Shown: positions 36,067 through 64,000 of the stretch, in pieces | Numbering within the stretch: the first letter of the stretch is position 1 | How the letters are laid out: every line of letters begins with the position of its first letter | NCBI RefSeq assembly: GCF_042242105.1 | Contig: NC_092031.1 | Coordinates: 19,780,162-19,844,161, forward strand | Reading direction: 5' to 3' | From: Pempheris klunzingeri | Lineage: Eukaryota; Chordata; Actinopteri; Acropomatiformes; Pempheridae | Length of the DNA stretch: 64,000 nucleotides | The notes under the pieces: generated by a model | What the model was told of the DNA's origin: nothing | Database searches by the model: none | What the model saw: only the letters and a program-made list of their open reading frames with translations | Program-made: the position numbers and the translations under genes

Positions 36067-36152
<86 letters not shown>
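36062..36152. repeat. (TG)n microsatellite, about 45 units
   Basis: Pure TG run, directly following the copied exon 6 donor, just as the TG tract at 44486 follows the true donor. Confidence 0.97.
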
Positions 36153-36153
<1 letters not shown>

Positions 36154-36409
36154 CTAAGAATCCAGTATTCCAAACAAGAACTGAGTAAAATGTGTAACTG
36201 CTGAAGGTTTGCTCTTCCATCTATTTTGGTTTTTGTGTGATTATTGGCCTCAAGCATGTAGATGGCTCAGGTTTAAGGTACTTAAGGTTCATCTGTAGCA
36301 TACACATAGTTGGGGCATTGCTACAGGACAGAAGCTATTAGCATGAATACTGTGTGTTGCGATGCGTGATGACCCATAGTGTGTCTCCTCGGCGTATCCC
36401 AGTTCCACC

Positions 36410-61628
<25,219 letters not shown>

Positions 61629-61712
61629 CACAGGGCCGTCCGTCTGTGTTCGAAGCATTCTGTGCTCCTGTATATCTCTCAAGCTTTGGCAGGTCTGAGA
61701 AAACAAGCCGGC

Positions 61713-61718
61713 ATTAAA
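61713..61718 (+). terminator. ccdc57: Candidate poly(A) signal of ccdc57
   Basis: ATTAAA about 85 bases after the stop, followed by a TG-containing stretch (TGCAGTGTCAG). A short 3' UTR would result. Confidence 0.4.
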
Positions 61719-63370
61719 AACTAAGGACATGCAGTGTCAGAGGGAGGGTCTAAGAGATCTTTCCATGTGTACCGGTCATTTAGGATCCATCTCTAATGAG
61801 TTCTGGAGGTGGGGGCCTCATTCACAGCCAATTTGTGTCAAATCTTAATTAATCATGGCTTCACACACGAGAGTAAACGCCCCAACAAAAGAAATGCTCT
61901 CCAACAAGAGATACTTCAAATACCAAAACACTGCATTCTGCATTGGCTTTTAGAATTAAACTGTGTTCCTGCTCATATCACCATCAGGGCTCGAGTGTTT
62001 GAGCCTTTATTATTGATGATAATTATCATTGTTCTTTTGTGTGTATGGGCTGTTTAAGGCTGTTCGGTGTGTTTCACTGCTTTGTAGTTAACTCATGTTC
62101 TTTATTTACTTTGCGTTCCCATAAAAACTGTTCAAAGTTTGTTAGTCAAATTATCTGTTGACTGAACTCTGTAAACTGTCACATGCAAATCTGGCAGGGC
62201 CTCCCCAGGGAAAAGGAGCCAGAGTCTGTCCAAAAAGTCAAATGAACTTGTGAATGGGGCCTTGACCTAAGTGGGGGCACCCTGTTGGTTCATGGTGTAA
62301 GCACCAACCCCGCCTATTGGTCTTGGCAGGTTTTCTGAGTGAAACGTCACTTCCTTCCATGTGAGAGCTGTGTGCTGACTCAGAGACAGGACTCCTCTTC
62401 CTGTCTCTCACACAGTGTGGGCTGCAGAACTGATTCCCATAAAACAAACTGTCTCTCTTGAAGTCACTCTGGCCCGAACACGTGCCCACTGATGTGACCG
62501 TCCACAACATCAAGAAGAGCTCATTCATTCCGGTGTGCGTCTCTGCTGATCCCAGGTCAGTGTGTGCTCTCAGGTCTGTTATCACCACAGTGGGTCAGTG
62601 GGAAAGCCTCTCCTCAGAACATCATGCTATCTGAAGGATGAACTCCAGTAACCCCCACCAGTCACACCAGCTTTCCTGCCTACGTCATCACCCGGGCACC
62701 GCCTTGTAATCACCCTATCTCCCAACGACACCCTCTCGTCTACTGTGATTGGTTGAAGCCTCACACCCCCGGCCCGTGATTGGCCAACCTACATGTCATC
62801 CACCATACTCCCATGTGTGCACCCACGTGTGCCGACGCCGGCCTGTGCGTTCACGGTCAATGTAAAGTTATGTAAACTTGAGTGTTGTGAAAGGAAACGT
62901 GCACATGATAAAGGCTGTGTTGTTTGAGGCTAGGAGAAGAATGTGTGCCAGTTTCTTCTTCATGTGTAGCTGTAGGCTGCAGTAAAGCACAGCTTCTCTC
63001 CTCTCATTAGAATAAGAAAGTAGTCGGAGCAGGGCCCCAGCCGAACATGAAAGGAAACATCAGGAAGAGGAAGTGGTGTCCAGTCTTTACTGTGTGGGTA
63101 AAGCAGAGGTCATGATGGTGACATGTTTGGACTGGTCCAGACTGCACAGCTGCACAGGATCACATGTGTTCTGATCATTCTGCTCAAACACACTTTGGCT
63201 CAGTGCTAATGATCAGACAGCATCCCACGAAGGATGATGGCCTCAGTGGAGCCCTCACACTCACACACACTCACACACACACTCACACATGGTTCATTTT
63301 GTACAGTTAACTGTGTGTGTGTGTGTCTTTGGATAACTGACACACAGGAGGATGCTGAGTGCTGTTAGAA
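61719..63370. other. Intergenic between ccdc57 and fasn, no gene recognised
   Basis: Non-coding. Short CA/CACT simple sequence at 63255-63290 and TG at 63311-63326. Minus-strand frames up to 116 codons have no family motif. Confidence 0.6.
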
Positions 63371-63760
63371 GTACTGTCCTGTGTACAAGTACTGTGTCTT
63401 GTGTACAAGTACTGTGTCCTGTGAGTACTGTGTACAAGTACTGTGTCCTGTGTACAAGTACTGTGTCCTGTGTACAAGTACTGTGTACAAGTACTGTGTC
63501 CTGTGAGTACTGTGTCCTGTGTACGAGTACTGTGTCCTGTGAGTACTGTGTACAAGTACTGTGTCCTGTGTACAAGTACTGTGTACAAGTACTGTGTCCT
63601 GTGAGTACTGTGTCCTGTGTACAAGTACTGTGTACAAGTACTGTGTCCTGTGAGTACTGTGTCCTGTGTACAAGTACTGTGTCCTGTGAGTACTGTGTCC
63701 TGTGTACAAGTACTGTGTTGTGTACAAGTACCGTGTTGTGTACAAGTACCGTGTGCAAGT
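63371..63760. repeat. Minisatellite of TGTACAAGTACTGTGTCCTG-type units
   Basis: Some 20 units, with a full 20-bp form and a shorter form in which GTGTACAA is reduced to GAG. The two forms alternate in blocks, giving a higher-order pattern. Long minus-strand frames (up to 179 codons) through it are repeat artefacts. It ends about 190 bases before the fasn CCAAT box. Confidence 0.95.
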
Positions 63761-63774
63761 GTTCCCACAGCCCA

Positions 63775-64000
63775 CCGGGCTCTCATCGGTACCCCGGCCG
63801 TGTGCTGCCGCCGGGCCGGGCGGGGGGGCGGAGCAGCGCTCTGAACTGCAGTAACCTCGTCTCAACATCGGGTTTTTTTCGCTCCGTGACTGCGGGGCGT
63901 TCAACGAATGACTCCATCAGTGGCTGGATCCGAGAGCCCTGCCTCCTTTCTCATTGGACTGCGCGGCCAAGCCAAGCTGTCAGCCCATGTGGCGTGGCCA
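63775..64000 (+). promoter_or_regulatory. fasn: Fatty acid synthase (fasn) proximal promoter
   Basis: The last 50 bases reproduce the core of the mammalian FASN promoter almost letter for letter. An inverted CCAAT box (ATTGG, 63953-63957; NF-Y) is followed 33 bases later by the block GTCAGCCCATGTGGCGTGG with the E-box CATGTG (63986-63991; USF), overlapped by tandem sterol-response half-sites for SREBP-1. In rat and human these lie at about -100 and -65 with the same spacing, so transcription should start about 60 bases beyond the window, on the + strand. GC boxes (GGGCGGGGG at 63818-63826, Sp1 type) lie further up. Insulin/SREBP control of fasn is established in mammals; its operation here is inferred. 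Confidence 0.85.

Noticed and set aside
63294-63904. Three minus-strand frames of 154-179 codons rich in Tyr/Thr/Cys/His
   Set aside because: They lie almost wholly in the 20-bp minisatellite, where any stop-free unit gives long frames in all phases.

Overview
This window is vertebrate nuclear DNA, most likely from a percomorph-type ray-finned fish. It holds large intron-split genes with GT-AG boundaries, many long (TG)n/(CA)n microsatellites, and remnants of typical teleost transposons (L2-like, RTE/Rex3-like and L1-type LINEs, Tc1/mariner). The encoded proteins are clear vertebrate orthologues.

Three protein-coding genes could be rebuilt exon by exon. (1) csnk1d, casein kinase 1 delta, on the + strand from 9164: nine coding exons giving 408 aa, plus a candidate alternative last exon at 22912-22962. 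(2) slc16a3, the monocarboxylate/lactate transporter MCT4, on the - strand from 29622 down to 26386: five coding exons, 497 aa. (3) ccdc57, a coiled-coil centrosomal/centriolar-satellite protein, on the + strand from 36410 to 61628: 21 coding exons, about 963 aa, including a 30-bp microexon and a splice-site polyglutamine repeat. In every junction phase agrees and the splice signals are acceptable; the exon 3 donor of ccdc57 is the one real ambiguity. The last ~230 bases carry a very well conserved fatty acid synthase (fasn) proximal promoter: an inverted CCAAT box, then the E-box/SRE block. The window therefore stops just before fasn on the + strand. The order csnk1d, slc16a3, ccdc57, fasn, with slc16a3 inverted, matches the human 17q25.3 arrangement.

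Layout: 1-8700 is gene-free with transposon remnants (a Myb/SANT-like fragment, a palindrome-rich MITE-like element, L2-like and RTE fragments, a Tc1 end). 8700-24640 is csnk1d, with a 7-kb first intron that carries repeats and a dead Tc1 copy. 24640-24830 is a narrow tail-to-tail gap. 24830-29622 is slc16a3. 29.6-36.4 kb is the divergent upstream region shared by slc16a3 and ccdc57: a large TG satellite, a CpG-rich stretch, candidate promoter elements, and a partial copy of a ccdc57 exon. 36.4-61.7 kb is ccdc57, whose introns hold L1, RTE and other repeats and a 20-bp minisatellite. 61.7-64.0 kb is the fasn upstream region with a second ~20-bp minisatellite.

The genes do not form a pathway. 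They are a conserved syntenic block: a kinase of clock and Wnt signalling, a lactate exporter, a centrosomal protein, and a lipogenic enzyme promoter. I found no convincing undescribed biological system. The most unusual observations are the exon-6 fragment copied upstream of ccdc57, the use of TG tracts where polypyrimidine tracts are expected at four ccdc57 acceptors, the CAG repeat that is both splice acceptor and polyQ code, and the conserved fasn promoter at the edge.
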